The notes below the pieces were generated by a model. It did not search any database, was not told where the DNA came from, and was given only the letters and a program-made list of their open reading frames with translations. Positions 27,501-38,449 of a DNA stretch of 64,000 nucleotides are shown here, in pieces. The DNA is from Dipetalonema caudispina (lineage: Eukaryota; Nematoda; Chromadorea; Rhabditida; Onchocercidae): positions 186,001 through 250,000 of the forward strand of contig JABVXV010000020.1 of NCBI GenBank assembly GCA_013365325.1, in the 5' to 3' direction. Numbering within the stretch: the first letter of the stretch is position 1; every line of letters starts with the position of its first letter. The position numbers and the translations under genes are program-made.

Positions 27501-27877
27501 ACCGATGCAAACAATGATGACATTGAACGGCGTGCATCCTTACCAAGTTGGTGCGGTAACTTATTATAGTATGCTTTGCTCGCTGAGGTTTTGCTTTTTT
27601 TTTTTTAATCCGTAGGAAAATCTATATGATAATTGTTGGGCCATATGAATTATGCTCAACTGCACATAACCTCAAATTCATACAATGCTTTCTTGTTTCA
27701 GGAAGTACCCACATAATTTCTGGAGGAAATCATAGTCGTTCACCAAAAACTCGTTTGCAAAATGCAGCAACTAGAATGAGTAATAATGCAACCGCAACAG
27801 CATCACTAATACGACATCCAGGAACATCAAATTTTAACTATTCTGGCGATGATGCAGCAAGTGAAGAATCTGATTAA
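9882..27877 (+). CDS. cam-1: ROR-family receptor tyrosine kinase (CAM-1 orthologue), 5' end not resolved
   Basis: A Wnt-binding single-pass receptor kinase that in nematodes guides cell migration and neuronal polarity. Exons by splice sites and phase: 9882-10059, 16612-16749, 17103-17271, 22059-22160, 22346-22610, 22942-23138, 23254-23394, 23513-23658, 23926-24121, 24318-24532, 24621-24834, 25068-25160, 25412-25626, 26063-26132, 26279-26425, 26683-26909, 27096-27241, 27359-27568 and 27702-27877 (stop TAA). These give 1081 visible residues with consistent phase at every junction. The order is an acidic/basic N-terminal region, Ig (C94, W107, C146), a Ser/Glu-rich spacer, Frizzled (about 254-395), kringle (about 416-491), a transmembrane segment (about 530-552), kinase (about 655-940) and a Ser/Thr-rich tail. 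Kinase end motifs such as [13 protein letters not shown] match RORs closely. The first exon begins in phase 1, so a signal-peptide exon is missing; candidates lie at 7173 and 2401. Two introns exceed 4.5 kb. Confidence 0.94.
12207..12255. repeat. (AT)n microsatellite
   Basis: About 24 uninterrupted AT units inside the first large ROR intron. Confidence 0.95.
12468..12504. repeat. (CT)n microsatellite
   Basis: A nearly pure CT tract with a few interruptions. It is complementary to the GA tract about 250 bases downstream. Confidence 0.9.
12751..12797. repeat. (GA)n microsatellite
   Basis: A GA tract with one interruption. With the CT tract at 12468-12504 it forms a potential stem around a 250-base loop. 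Confidence 0.9.
12900..13058. repeat. Compound ATC / TATC / CATC microsatellite
   Basis: Runs of ATC and ATT triplets grade into TATC and CATC tetranucleotides. The open frames across this stretch (poly-His or Leu/Ser-rich) are products of the repeat, not genes. Confidence 0.9.
15502..15597. repeat. (GAT)n / (GATAAT)n microsatellite
   Basis: About 32 triplets of GAT with AAT interruptions after a poly(T) tract. It translates as poly-Asp on plus and poly-Ile on minus; both frames were rejected as genes. Confidence 0.95.
16612..17271 (+). other. cam-1: Ig-like C2 domain of the ROR receptor (two exons)
   Basis: Exon 16612-16749 carries the first cysteine (FKCEAAGNP) and exon 17103-17271 carries the tryptophan right after the junction (SWLKN), the conserved DSGYYQC and the last strand. 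The intron falls between strands B and C. The cysteine pair and core tryptophan are intact. In the ROR family this domain lies N-terminal to the Frizzled domain. Confidence 0.92.
17520..17826 (+). repeat. Imperfect intronic direct repeat
   Basis: Two copies of about 60 bases, near 17531-17590 and 17767-17825, each follow a T run and share the exact stretch CAAATTATTTGTTTCTAAAA. The rest is diverged but alignable. The copies are about 235 bases apart in the second large ROR intron. They look like an old local duplication. Confidence 0.7.
20416..21811 (-). CDS. Possible antisense gene nested in the ROR intron, unknown function
   Basis: The longest ATG-started frame of the window (165 codons, 20913 down to 20416) lies on the minus strand of a ROR intron. 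Residues 50-70 are an Arg/His-rich stretch from a triplet repeat, but sequence on both sides is complex: an upstream part containing [12 protein letters not shown] and a downstream part containing [11 protein letters not shown] and [10 protein letters not shown], with A/T-ending codons as in the confirmed genes. The last 50 residues are hydrophobic and aromatic. A plausible 5' exon, 21715-21811 (97 bases, ATG start, donor GTAATG), joins in phase to an acceptor at 20922-20923 and gives a 200-residue protein. An AATAAA on the minus strand (20426-20421) overlaps the end of the frame. A GTGAGT donor after THG could instead splice the repeat out. No family is recognised. Confidence 0.28.
20672..20735. 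repeat. (GAC)n triplet repeat
   Basis: GAC triplets with GAT and AAC variants. The CG content is unusual for this A+T-rich region. It lies within the minus-strand open frame and encodes Arg/His there. Confidence 0.9.
22533..23394 (+). other. cam-1: Frizzled-type cysteine-rich domain of the ROR receptor
   Basis: Spread over the exons 22346-22610, 22942-23138 and 23254-23394. It contains ten cysteines in the Frizzled pattern, from CVLYRGEAC through [18 protein letters not shown] and TICRKDC to LCPKEL, KC and YCIP. This is the Wnt-binding module of ROR receptors. All ten cysteines are present, so the fold should be intact. Confidence 0.92.
23555..24067 (+). other. cam-1: Kringle domain of the ROR receptor
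   Basis: Split between the exons 23513-23658 and 23926-24121. Six cysteines are visible (WCYVD, RCMNW, YCRNP, WCFSH, YCDI, QC), with the kringle motif CRNPGG and a C-terminal PWCF. ROR receptors are the receptor kinases that combine Frizzled and kringle modules, which makes the family call firm. Confidence 0.92.
24372..24440 (+). other. cam-1: Transmembrane segment of the ROR receptor
   Basis: After SSPWQ comes a run of about 23 apolar residues ([17 protein letters not shown]) followed by a cysteine cluster and the basic stop-transfer stretch RRKRR. This places the kringle outside and the kinase inside the cell. Confidence 0.9.
25068..27200 (+). other. cam-1: Tyrosine kinase domain of the ROR receptor
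   Basis: Every core motif is present: glycine loop GEGQFG, VAIK lysine, HRDLAARN catalytic loop, DFG magnesium loop, an activation loop with YEKDYY, RWMSQEA in place of APE, and [12 protein letters not shown]. The C-lobe end QNCP and RRPTFSEL follows ROR kinases. It is therefore expected to be catalytically competent, unlike vertebrate RORs, whose equivalent motif reads DLG. Confidence 0.9.
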
Positions 27878-29065
27878 AAGAGTCTGATTCCTTTCTAAAT
27901 ACGCATTCTAATCATTCGTATAAAATTCATGCAGTAAGCTGCATTGTTACTATTGTTATTGTTGTTCCTGTTGCTTGTGTAGAGTAAAAATTATTATTGT
28001 TGATATTACTTATTCCTCTGTTCTCAATGATCTCAGTTTTCTGGACGATTCTTCGACCATTTATATTGTATCATGACTGTTTATTCGACATTTCTGATTA
28101 GGCCACTGTTTCTCTCTATTGCTATTGTAATAAATTTATATCAGATGGAAATATGAATTCGCAGAAAGCTAACTCGTCCTACTACTGAAAATATATTGTA
28201 TTTTCATAGAGACTATATTTTGTATTATATTTTGTATTTATCCTTTTCTACCTCATTAATACAATTCAAATGATTAAGGATGTATAAAAGCCGATATACA
28301 AGAATGAAATACAGCTTAGTTAAGGATAATATATCTTTAACTGATTAGAATTATTTCCTTGGCGAAATCATTACTTCCAATAAAATGCTGATTTTTCATC
28401 AATAGAATTCGAGTTTTTTGGAAGCTTTGCTTACTTCTTTTAAATTTTTCTCAATTCATCGAGCTTATTTAATGCTGTCTTTTTTGTACATTTTGAAATT
28501 ATCATTATGTTAATGTCAGAATACTTCATAATCATGTGTATATGTTTTTTTTTTTGTAGAATATATCAATATATTGACATTGTTATCTCTCTCCTTTTTT
28601 TTTGCGATTAGATGAAGCAGGGTCACAAAATCAATGTGCTATATGTTCTTTCTCTCATATATTGCATTCATTCTTCTATGAAAAAATTAAATGATTATTA
28701 CATTTGTTGATGCTATTAACACTTTCATCCTACTTTAATTTTGAATTTGTAAGCAATTTATTGATCCAAAAAAAAAATCTTCAAATTTTTTTATTTCGCT
28801 ATTTTTGATAGTATCATTTGATTATAATTGTTTTAGATGCACGTTTTGCATTGATAGCTTTTTTTTTAACATCAAATGAAAGCAAATGATTGCTTAACAA
28901 AATGAGCATATTCTACATTATATAAATTCAAAATTTAAAGATCATTAAGTATTCATTTTGCCAATCATTTTTATCGTTATCTATCAAATTGTCGGATTTC
29001 GAAGGCAAATCATTTTTTCACAGATGGATATAAGTACTATTTCGATCATCTGATATATCATATCG
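27878..29065. other. Convergent intergenic region / 3' UTRs
   Basis: Lies between the 3' ends of the ROR gene (plus) and the transporter gene (minus). It holds the ROR 3' UTR and, on the minus strand, candidate AATAAA signals near 28795 and 28761 for the transporter. No other gene is seen. Confidence 0.7.
28129..28134 (+). terminator. Polyadenylation signal of the ROR gene
   Basis: AATAAA about 250 bases after the TAA stop at 27877. It is the first canonical signal downstream and fits a normal 3' UTR. Confidence 0.6.
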
Positions 29066-32000
29066 TTATAGCATGATTCCACTAGTTTGATAATTACTTG
29101 TATTATTCATAATTCCGGTTAAGGAGTTATCCTTTATCATGCTGTTCGTAATGATCAAATCATTAAATGGTGTATGATATTCTTTGCTATGTCTGTATCC
29201 GTATAGTACGTAGAGTATTATTCCTGAAATATATAATTGATGAATATGAAGGAAGCACATATAGTTTAAAGTTTTTGTGATTTTTTTTTTTTTTTTTTTT
29301 TTTAATCGCGGAAAATTTAAGAATTAAATTATATAGAGGCTGAATTTTTTTTTTAAATTTATGTTTGAATTTTACTGTCAATCCTATTTTTCACATAACC
29401 AATTTTTAATTTATAGAAGTAAAAAGATCAAATTTACTAACCAATAACAATCCAAGTAATAAATCCAACGATCGTAATGTAATCAGTGGTACAAGCTATC
29501 AGTATGGTTAAAAAGATTACAAAAAGTGTAAGATATGGAAATGCAAGCATTTTATGAGTTCGTTCATTGTTTATCGGATTAATTGTTTGTTGGATGATAT
29601 TTATTATGAGATATCCCAAAATGATACATGCTAATAACATTGGTAGGATTGAATATAACTGTAAATTAATATTAAAATTAGTTTAAGCATTGAAAAAAAG
29701 AGAATTAAATATTGAAATATGAATAGCATTTGTTTTTGCATGAAAATCGGATTGAAGTAATAATGGATAAAGATGATTGCAATTGGATTATTCATTTCGT
29801 AGAGAAATCTAAAGTTGTAATGAATATGATTAGAGAGAATGGATGAACTTAAAAATCACATTGATCGAACGGTTTAGTATTAATTAAGGCTTAATGGATT
29901 ATAAATTAATTTAATTCATGATCTAAATGGAGTTTTTAAATTATTTTTAGGATTATAAGATGATACTGATTGTTTGATTCTTCGAAATAATTTAAGTTGT
30001 GGAAATATTTCGGATAATTTAAGGCTATAATAAATTACTGATTAACTTCGATAATCCTTTTCTCATTTCTTTTTTTTCTTTTTTCGAAATGAATGAAGAA
30101 GGATTAAATAGTTGGAAGAAACTCTCTTCCAACAATTAATTAATTAATTATGTATTCAAAGAAGCACCGAAATCTTACTGATAGCAAAGTATACCTTTGT
30201 TAATCCGCATTCGACCAAAAATCCAATAGTTACAGAAGTTAAAATGAAGAATAATAAAGTTCTCCTTGAGTGTTTATTGTTAGCTTTGTTGAAAATTTCC
30301 GAATTATGTATCGATCCAGAATATTTGTTATAGTATGGCATCTCCGGAATATCATGTTCAAAAATATGAAAGTTACGCTTCTTCATGTCAGCTGCAATTA
30401 GATAACATTTCTTTTTTTTTTAATGAAAGCAGAAGTGGAACTCAGAAAATAAGAAGTTATGAATTAAAGAGTACAAGTTAAGGAATCGAAATTCTGAGAC
30501 ATTGAATTGAAGTTTTAGAAATTTATGCGATTGCTTGTAAGTACTACTATCAAATATTTTACTGAAGATTAAAATTAATTGAAAATGATGGCTAATCTTT
30601 CAAGAGGAACTCAGCTCAAAAATGGTAATTATAAAAAATTAGGAAATTTGATGAGAATATTGAAAGTTCAATCATAAAAATATACCAACTTGTATTATTA
30701 ATGTAAGGAGAACATGGAGATCTGATACAGTTATGACCAAAATTACAAGTATCAAGTGATGAAAGAGAAAGTTGTTTCCTATCTTTGCAAAGTTTCATTG
30801 TTGTTTCCTTTAGATTCTCCGCTAGCGATTGTGACTAAATCAATTTAAAATTTTTGGGAAAATTTAGAAATCATTTGGTTTAATACGTCAAAGTTCAACT
30901 AAATCGTACTAATCATAAATAAAGTGATTAAATGAAATTTAAATTCAACTAGCATGTCAGTGAATCAAGCTTACGTATTTTGGTGTTTATTTTTTGTCCC
31001 ACATTAAAAATTAAGTCAATGCTTGTTTCAATTGTTACTCGAAATTAAAAATGAAATGTAATTATTGAAAAAGATAATTATGTTTGGTACTGTTGAAGTA
31101 GTAAATTTAGATATGCAAGATTTTCATAAGTTTAATTGTTACTAAAACAAAATACGCACATTTTTGAATGTATTGTATCGTGAACCAATGAGTGATCTTT
31201 TCGTCAGAATTTTTTCACTTACTTTCTCATCCATTTCTTCATCATTTAGCAGTAATCCCAAATTTTCATTTATTGATGGTAGCTAAAAGAGTACAAAAAT
31301 AGTAAAGGAAAAAAGCATCTTTTTTTAATATTTCGAGATTACTGATTCTACGGAGAAATTATCTCAAACAATCACGTAAAAGACGTAAGAGACGTATTCA
31401 TATCTTCTTGTATTCTTATATTTTTACATGAATGCTGTGTTGTATGAATTCTTAGTCTCAAAAAGTAAAATTTCGCAGGGATACGATACTATTAATTGAT
31501 ATTAATTAATAAATTTATGAAAATTTGAGCAATAAAAATGATTTACTTTCTGCAACCATCGTTCACACTGTGCTTCTTGTTCAGTTATAATATTTCGTAG
31601 AATTTCATAGCTACTAATCGTTTCAGTATTTTCATCATCTGTACTCCATCTGTAATTTAAAAGAAATGGTAAAGAAAAACAAAAAGACTGAAAGAAGCAC
31701 AATTTTCATGCAAACTTTAACTTTGATTTAGTAAACATTTCATTTTAAAAGATTGGAAACTTCGAGTATTTGTAGACTATTCGATGATAAGATGAATGAA
31801 ATGCATTTGAAAAATTTAAATTGTGGAAATAATTTGAACATAAATGAAAAATATATGTGATTAACCTGGAAACGGTAACTGAGCATGAATCTTTATCATC
31901 TGTACAGATATTTAACGATTGTGTTTTGTATCGTTTACGATGAATATTACGATAAAATGCTGTTTCACGAAATAATCCAACAACATTTGAGGTATAGTGC

Positions 32001-34988
32001 TGATCGTATACCAAACAGCCCTATTATTAATAACTGAACAATTAATTAGAACCCATAGAAAAATAATAGTAATGCGAAAATTCTTACAAGTAATATCAGT
32101 CTGAAAGGAGTACTGAAGGCGATAATTCCGAATAATTTAGTGGTATTGAGGATAATTAATGAAGATGAGATCAATGCACATAATAGTACTGCATAATATG
32201 GTACTCCTCTCTTTTTACTGGTATGAGCCAATAGGCTTAATGGTAGTAAATTATCTCCACAAAGTGATACTAGCATCCTTGTTGCTGGGATAAATATTGC
32301 AAGCATTGTTCCAGATAGGCCACAAACTGAGCCTATAGTCATCACATATCTTAAAAATTTTATTATTAATGAAATTTAAATACAACATTTGCAAATTATT
32401 CATTCTATTCTATGTTTTTTTTTTGTCATATATTATCGATTTTCGAAGAATATTTTTAGAAACTTTAAAAGCATAAAAACTTTAGGAAATTTAGGAAATA
32501 TTTTTAAATTTCCAATCGTAGTCCATTTTAGAAGCAGAAGAAATAAACATTAAAAACAATAATTCATTCATTTTACAGATTATTCAATTATTCTCGCAAA
32601 TAAAGGTAACAGTACTTTGCGGAAGGTATCCTGAGTTTATCAAAAATATCTGGAAAAAGCATATCATTGGGATATTTTGTGATATCGGTAACCAATGTGA
32701 TAACCATTATCATCAAGAACATAATTAATGTTAAAGTGGTAATTATAAATGGCATGATAATTGGTAGTCGTTTTCGTGGATTTTTTGTTTCTTCCAACAG
32801 AAAGCTGAATGTTTCAATACCAATGTAAGCACATAGATAATTTGATGCACCTTTCACCACCTAAAACATCATGTTTCCATTACTGATAATAGTGATAAAT
32901 TCGGTATGTTCTTCCGGTAACAGAAAATAACCCGATCATCAGCAAATTTTACACAACATTTTCAGCATAATCTGTCTACATTTGATTTTTGTTCAGCTAT
33001 AATAGGTCGAAATATCACAAAAATTATACTTGAAAACAGAAATTGTAATTTATTTTCAAAAATTATTATTTAAATAAAATAACGCAAATCATACACCGAT
33101 GGTACCATCTTTGAAAAAGCCAGCAGCCAACCAATTATTTGGATCAGCAAAATAGAAGCCAACAAATGCGGTACTATTAGTTGCCAAGGCACATATTGTT
33201 ACCATTATTATCGATACGGTAGCCAAAACCTGACATTTTGGCTGGTTTAGACAATTGCTTGTTTATTTTCAAACAAATTTTATTTATATATTTGTTTTAA
33301 TTTTATAACTTTTCAAATTTTAGAATATTTGTTGAAAGAGAATTAAATGACTTACCCGAATGCTACAGCATAATACAATTGATGCACAAAAGATGGCTAA
33401 TATAGCAAAGAAATCTATTTTTGTTGCAAAAATTGAACCCAAATGATAAGGCATTTCCACTGTGAAATGTTTATCGAATAGTCCATGAAATAGTAAATTC
33501 TAAAAATTTGATAAAATTCAAATTAAAATTTAAATTTAAAATGAATCCATAGAATATCTTTATTTATGTGCATATCACTTTATCATTTGATTATTGAAGA
33601 TCTCATTCTAATCACTTTATTTATTTTATGTCAAGCGAAGTTTAAAAGATGAATTGAATAACTGAGATAGTACCATATGGCTGCTCCAAGTTTTAGCAAC
33701 GATAACAATACAAATGATAAAATCAAGTAGTGATATCCAACCAACTAGAAATGCTGGTATTTCACCAAAATTAGCATAAGTAAAATTATACAATAAGCAA
33801 CTTTTTGGCATCGAACATATTAATTCATTCATATGCATACCTAAAAATATCAATTAAATTAGATTGATACTTCTAAAGAATAGCATAATATAATTTATTT
33901 CATAAAATTTTAAAATCTGTCATCAAAAAAATACAATTGGAAAAGAAAAACTTAAACGTAATCGTTTGTTACGTTTAACAATGAATAGAATTAAATAGAA
34001 TTTATTAATTATACTGTCATCTTCATATTTCAGTTCAGTAAGAAAATGGTAACATTTTGCTGCTTACAACATCTTCTACATAGTTGCAATATGATTAGTG
34101 GGAACTGTAATCAATTTTCCACAAAATTCATCTATTAATCAAAGATAAGATTTCAAATTTTCTTTAAAAATTTTGTTTTTTTAAAAGCACTTTTATTATT
34201 ATCTTCCAATTTCAAGAATATACAAAAATAAAGCTAACCGGATAAGATCATAATAATGAAGGCAAGCAACAATGAGAGTAATGCAGAAGGACCAGAAATA
34301 TTCATCACTACATATGGAGTAATGATAAATGTTCCAAAGGGTATCGTTAGGATTGAAGCTGTAATTTATACTTCTGTTCATTTTAAATTATGCTTGAGTA
34401 AAATAAAGTTTATTTATAAATTCATTAACAATCACTAATCACTACTATATTCTATGATAAGTGAATATATAACTTCAATGATAATTCTTCTCATTTCATG
34501 TGTTCGTAATAATATGAATGTGATAGAATTCAAATAATAACAAACGGTAATTTAAGTTTATGTGATTAAATTGAAAACTGTTTATAATATTGCAAAGGAC
34601 ACGAAAAAAAAAAAAAACCGAATCGGAACGAAATCAATTAAAAAAAAAGAACGGTTCAAATGTGAAGTAGTAAACATCTGAGTGGTTTTATTTGTTTACA
34701 AAATTTCTACAGATTTATCATCATTTCTGGACATCAATATTTCATTGTTACAATCACTAAATTATATATTTCATATTTCTTCACTCTAAATTTTAAAAAT
34801 ATGTAAAATTGTGGTTGTTGAAATTATCAATTAATTTTTGATGTATTATTTTAAAATTTAAAAGATAAACATTAACCAATTCCAATCAATGATGGTGTTC
34901 GAAGTTTACGGATCCATTCAGAATGTTCCAAAAATTCATTGCCTACTATTTTGTACCGATTCAGGTAAGAAATCCGGTCAAAAATCAT
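29066..34988 (-). CDS. SLC7/CAT-type amino acid transporter, diverged
   Basis: A multi-pass membrane carrier of the APC superfamily, cationic-amino-acid-transporter branch. Exons in transcript order: 34988-34877, 34358-34239, 33840-33674, 33499-33356, 33229-33095, 32860-32616, 32349-32088, 32020-31866, 31649-31547, 31282-31223, 30834-30690, 30391-30195, 29658-29442 and 29223-29066 (stop TAA). Total 2220 bases, 739 residues, all phases consistent. Family marks are FGEIPAFLVGWISLLDFIIC, EETKNPRKRLPI after the sixth membrane segment, SAKYVMTIGSVCGLSGT, and the C-terminal GIILYVLYGYRHS. A hydrophilic insert of about 190 residues (about 396-590) separates the first nine or so membrane segments from the last group. 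The first segment reads SILTIPFGTFIITPY where CATs have a glycine-rich G-S-x-G-A-G stretch, so its substrate is uncertain. An acceptor at 34996-34997 just before the ATG suggests trans-splicing. The 30690 donor (GTTGGT) is weak. Confidence 0.88.
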
Positions 34989-34995
34989 TCTGTTG

Positions 34996-34997
34996 CT
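34996..34997 (-). promoter_or_regulatory. Probable spliced-leader acceptor of the transporter gene
   Basis: A TTTTATTTTAG acceptor lies seven bases before the ATG at 34988 on the minus strand, and no upstream coding exon is evident. In nematodes this arrangement usually means a trans-spliced 5' end. Confidence 0.5.
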
Positions 34998-37900
34998 AAA
35001 ATAAAACTAATATTTGATTTATCATCATCGCATTTTTCAGTACCAAAGAAAGGATATTTGTTTTGCTACAGTGCAACTCACAAATATATATATGATCAAC
35101 ATGGAAAAGGAAAAGTGATTCTTATGATAATGATATGATATGATGTTGTATTGTATCAATTAATGATTTACAATCATAATATATGTCTAGCATTAGCATA
35201 ATGCTAACCATTCTATTCAATTCATCCATTAATTGAATTAATTAATCATTTTTATCTCAATAGTGAAATAGTTTTTTTTCTTCAATTTTCACATCTATAA
35301 AAATGAAATTTCTTAAAAGAATGGTTTTTTTTTTCTTTTATTGGGGAAAAAACAAACTATGAAGCTTGAAATTTGATAAAGAAAGAAGAAGGTAAGGAGT
35401 AAAATTGAGATTTAATTCAGAATAACCTTTGTGGAGAACTGTTGTTGAATGAAATGTTGAAAGAGTTGTTGGAAAGTAGTTTGGAAAAGATATTGTGAAG
35501 TAATGGAAGAGCTACGCTTTTTACACTAATGTGCACATTTGGAAATCATAAAATGCCATAAACTAATTTCCTCATCACTATAGCTCATCAAGCTTACAAA
35601 TTGCGCCACTTTCAGAAAATCGAACTTCAGCAAGAAAAGAGGAGACGGTAATGAGGGAAAAAAGACGAGAAAGGGATGATGTGTTGATGATCTAATTTAT
35701 GCATTGAAAAATGTAAACAGAGGTTAAATTTGAAGGGATATATTCACAGTGAGTGGCGCAAATGAACATTTTCATAACTATAAAGGGTCATTTCATTTAA
35801 TTTTATACTTTTTAATGGTAAAAAACAGAAGAGGAAGATAAATCACGAATATATTAATCTTGTGAGATTGATGAATTTTTTGAGAATGAAGATTTCTTAG
35901 GGAAGAATGAAGAATGGGAAAGAGATGAATTGTTTCGAACTGTAAGTAATTCAAATTAATTTTAATTCTTTTTCAAAAAAAACATTTTGTTTATTGCATT
36001 TAGCTTTTTTCCTTTTTTAATATTTTTTGAGAAAAATTTTACAAATTATTTTCCAACAACAACAACAACAACAAAAGAAAAAAATGGCAGTATTTCTATA
36101 GTATTTTCAAATTTTAGAATTAATACGAGTAACAATAGCATTATAATCGAATATTGTGCAATTATCGAAAAGCATTATCAAACTTTTAAAATCCGAATGT
36201 TGCAAAAAAAAAAAAGAACATTTCCTATCAAGTAATATCATCCAGGTATTCATTTTTTTTTCTTTCGTTATTTGATTTAAAAATTTAAAGTATACGAATA
36301 ATTGAGTATTTTTTTCTACGAATTGAGCGAAAACATTGATGTTGTAATCAATAAGTTCGTTGGCCCATAAATTTAAAGCATATTTTAACAATCACATATC
36401 AATTCCATCTCATATTTAAGCATTTCTTAAATTTCCAAGTTAGAAGCTACAATTAGCAGTATGTTTAGATAAAAATAAGGCATGTTGAATGATCGTTGTA
36501 AATGGGATATATTTGTTTGTTGAACAGAGCGCTTATGTAAAGCTTTTCTCGTTGAAGAAGTATGTTATTGGGAAAATGAAATAAATGATTTAGAGCTAAA
36601 TTTTTGCTTGTTATTGGCCATATTTTTCAGAACTTAATCAAAACGGCTAAATTTTCTTCTTTTCTTTTCTCTTTCCTTTTTTTCTTTTTTTTTGTCATTA
36701 CGAAGTATTCAGAATCATTGGAATATGTTCCAAGAAAAGTTCACTAACGATGTTATTTCATAGAATTCTTTTGTTGTATCACGAAAAAAAAAAAACATCA
36801 TTATAAAAGAGATAAGTATTGAGAAAAAAAATAAATGAAATAAAATAGTCTTAAAATGACAAAAAAGTAATTCTCGATTGTTTGATGAATTCTTGATCTT
36901 ATATCTTACATAAATATCAGATTTTATCGACGTTTAATTTCTGTTTTTTTTTTTTTTTTCACAATTTTTGTGAATATTTATGAACTAAAGGAGAAGAAAA
37001 AAAGAAAAAAAAAAACAAATTTTCAACAAAAATTAATCGTTGATGGATCGAAATTGAAACTTAAATTTGTGAAAGTATATGTTAATAAATGAAAATAAAA
37101 AAGCATTAAATTTAATCAAAGAGTAGTTTTCAGGGTATTTTTACGAGCGCTTTTCACAATTTTAATATGCATTCAATTTACGGATAACAAAAAAGGGTAT
37201 AAGATCAAGATCATTTAAAATATCAGGATTAGATAGATATAGTCGAGTATTCCACTTATCGAAAATAGAAATTACCGCCTTTCTAGAAAAGGCAATTTGA
37301 ATTTCGACGAGTGATTCGCAGTTTTCCATAGAATGTCTTATAAACTTCTTCTGATTTATTTCACTTTTTTACGATGGAAAATGAAGAAAAAGAAATTTTT
37401 AAAATCAAACGATGTTGTTTTGAATGTATTTTGACGTCATTTATCCGAACTATTTTCTCTAAAAGTTTGCAAGCATCTGTACAGTTTGTTTATTTTTACA
37501 TTTGACAGTGATTATCTCTTATCGACGTGAGCAATAAATTTTCGTTATGTAAATTTTTGTGCAAACTTTGTGGTTCATTTTGCTTAAATTTAAGGAAATT
37601 ATAAATTTTAATTTTCTCAAATAGTGTTAATATGTATTTTAAAATTTACATATTTTTCCTCCTTTTTTTTTTTAATTTTAACTTTTTAAATAATATTTTC
37701 TTGCCATTTAATCAAAATTGATTGCTATTAAAATGTGTTAGCATTGTTGTAAAAAGTATATAACTCGACAGGTTTGTACTGAAACATTAGGGATAATTAT
37801 AAACTAAGAAAATACCTTCAGTAATTAAATTTAGTGAGTAATGATATGAGAAGTAACATCCATTCTTATCATATTTATCACACACCGAAACTTAAAACAT

Positions 37901-38449
37901 TTTCAACATACGAAACGAATTGATGATCAAAACATTGAAAACAAGTTTACAATTTTATTGATATGTGGTAAAATGTTTGATGAGACAAGATATATCAGAA
38001 ATCATTCTAGATCATGCATTTTTACAGTGTTTGACAGATTACTTCTTCTGTCGCATTTTTTGTATCTAGTGACCATAGTGATAAATAAAGCGATTGTATG
38101 TTCAACATCATTCTAATATGATAAAACATATCATCGGAGAATATTGTATTTAATGGTCAGATATTTATGATGATGTTAATAAGTTCTAAGCTAAAATAGG
38201 TCAAAGTTCTAGGTGTAAAAACCAGAAAGTAGAAATTTATTGATCCCATTCCTTTTGGAAGTTACTATTTAATTTAAAGTCATTTCCATTCTTCAAAAAA
38301 TGTTGAAAACCAAAGTTTTTTTATTGACATTTCGAAGTATTGAAGCAAATTATGTAATGATGTACAATTTTGAAAGCATTATATTAGCAACTTTTAAATT
38401 AATTGATAAGGCAATAGCTAATAATATTTATCATTTCATTAAATTTCAG
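34998..38449. other. Intergenic region between the transporter and the small gene at 38450
   Basis: No firm gene. A short open stretch at 35861-35941 ends in a GTAAGT donor and encodes acidic residues (DEFFENEDFLGKNEEWERD), but it has no start codon in frame and does not match the phase of the next exon. A pre-miRNA-like hairpin lies at 37253-37313. The rest is A+T-rich with homopolymer tracts. Confidence 0.65.
37253..37313. ncRNA. Pre-miRNA-like imperfect hairpin
   Basis: The 5' arm CACTTATCGAAAATAG continues to GCCTTT and can pair with the 3' arm AAAGGC to TTTCGACGAGTG around a small CTAGA loop. Paired blocks are CACT, TCGAAA, AAATT and GCCTTT, with small bulges between, for a 61-base hairpin. 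No known microRNA was recognised and neither strand preference nor expression can be judged. Confidence 0.25.

Noticed and set aside
29187..29381. Minus-strand frame overlapping the last transporter exon
   Set aside because: Wrong frame for the transporter and dominated by a poly-Lys run from a T tract.
33097..33097. Phase 1 donor at the end of transporter exon 5
   Set aside because: It produces a stop in the next exon; the GTATGA donor two bases downstream gives a clean phase 0 junction.
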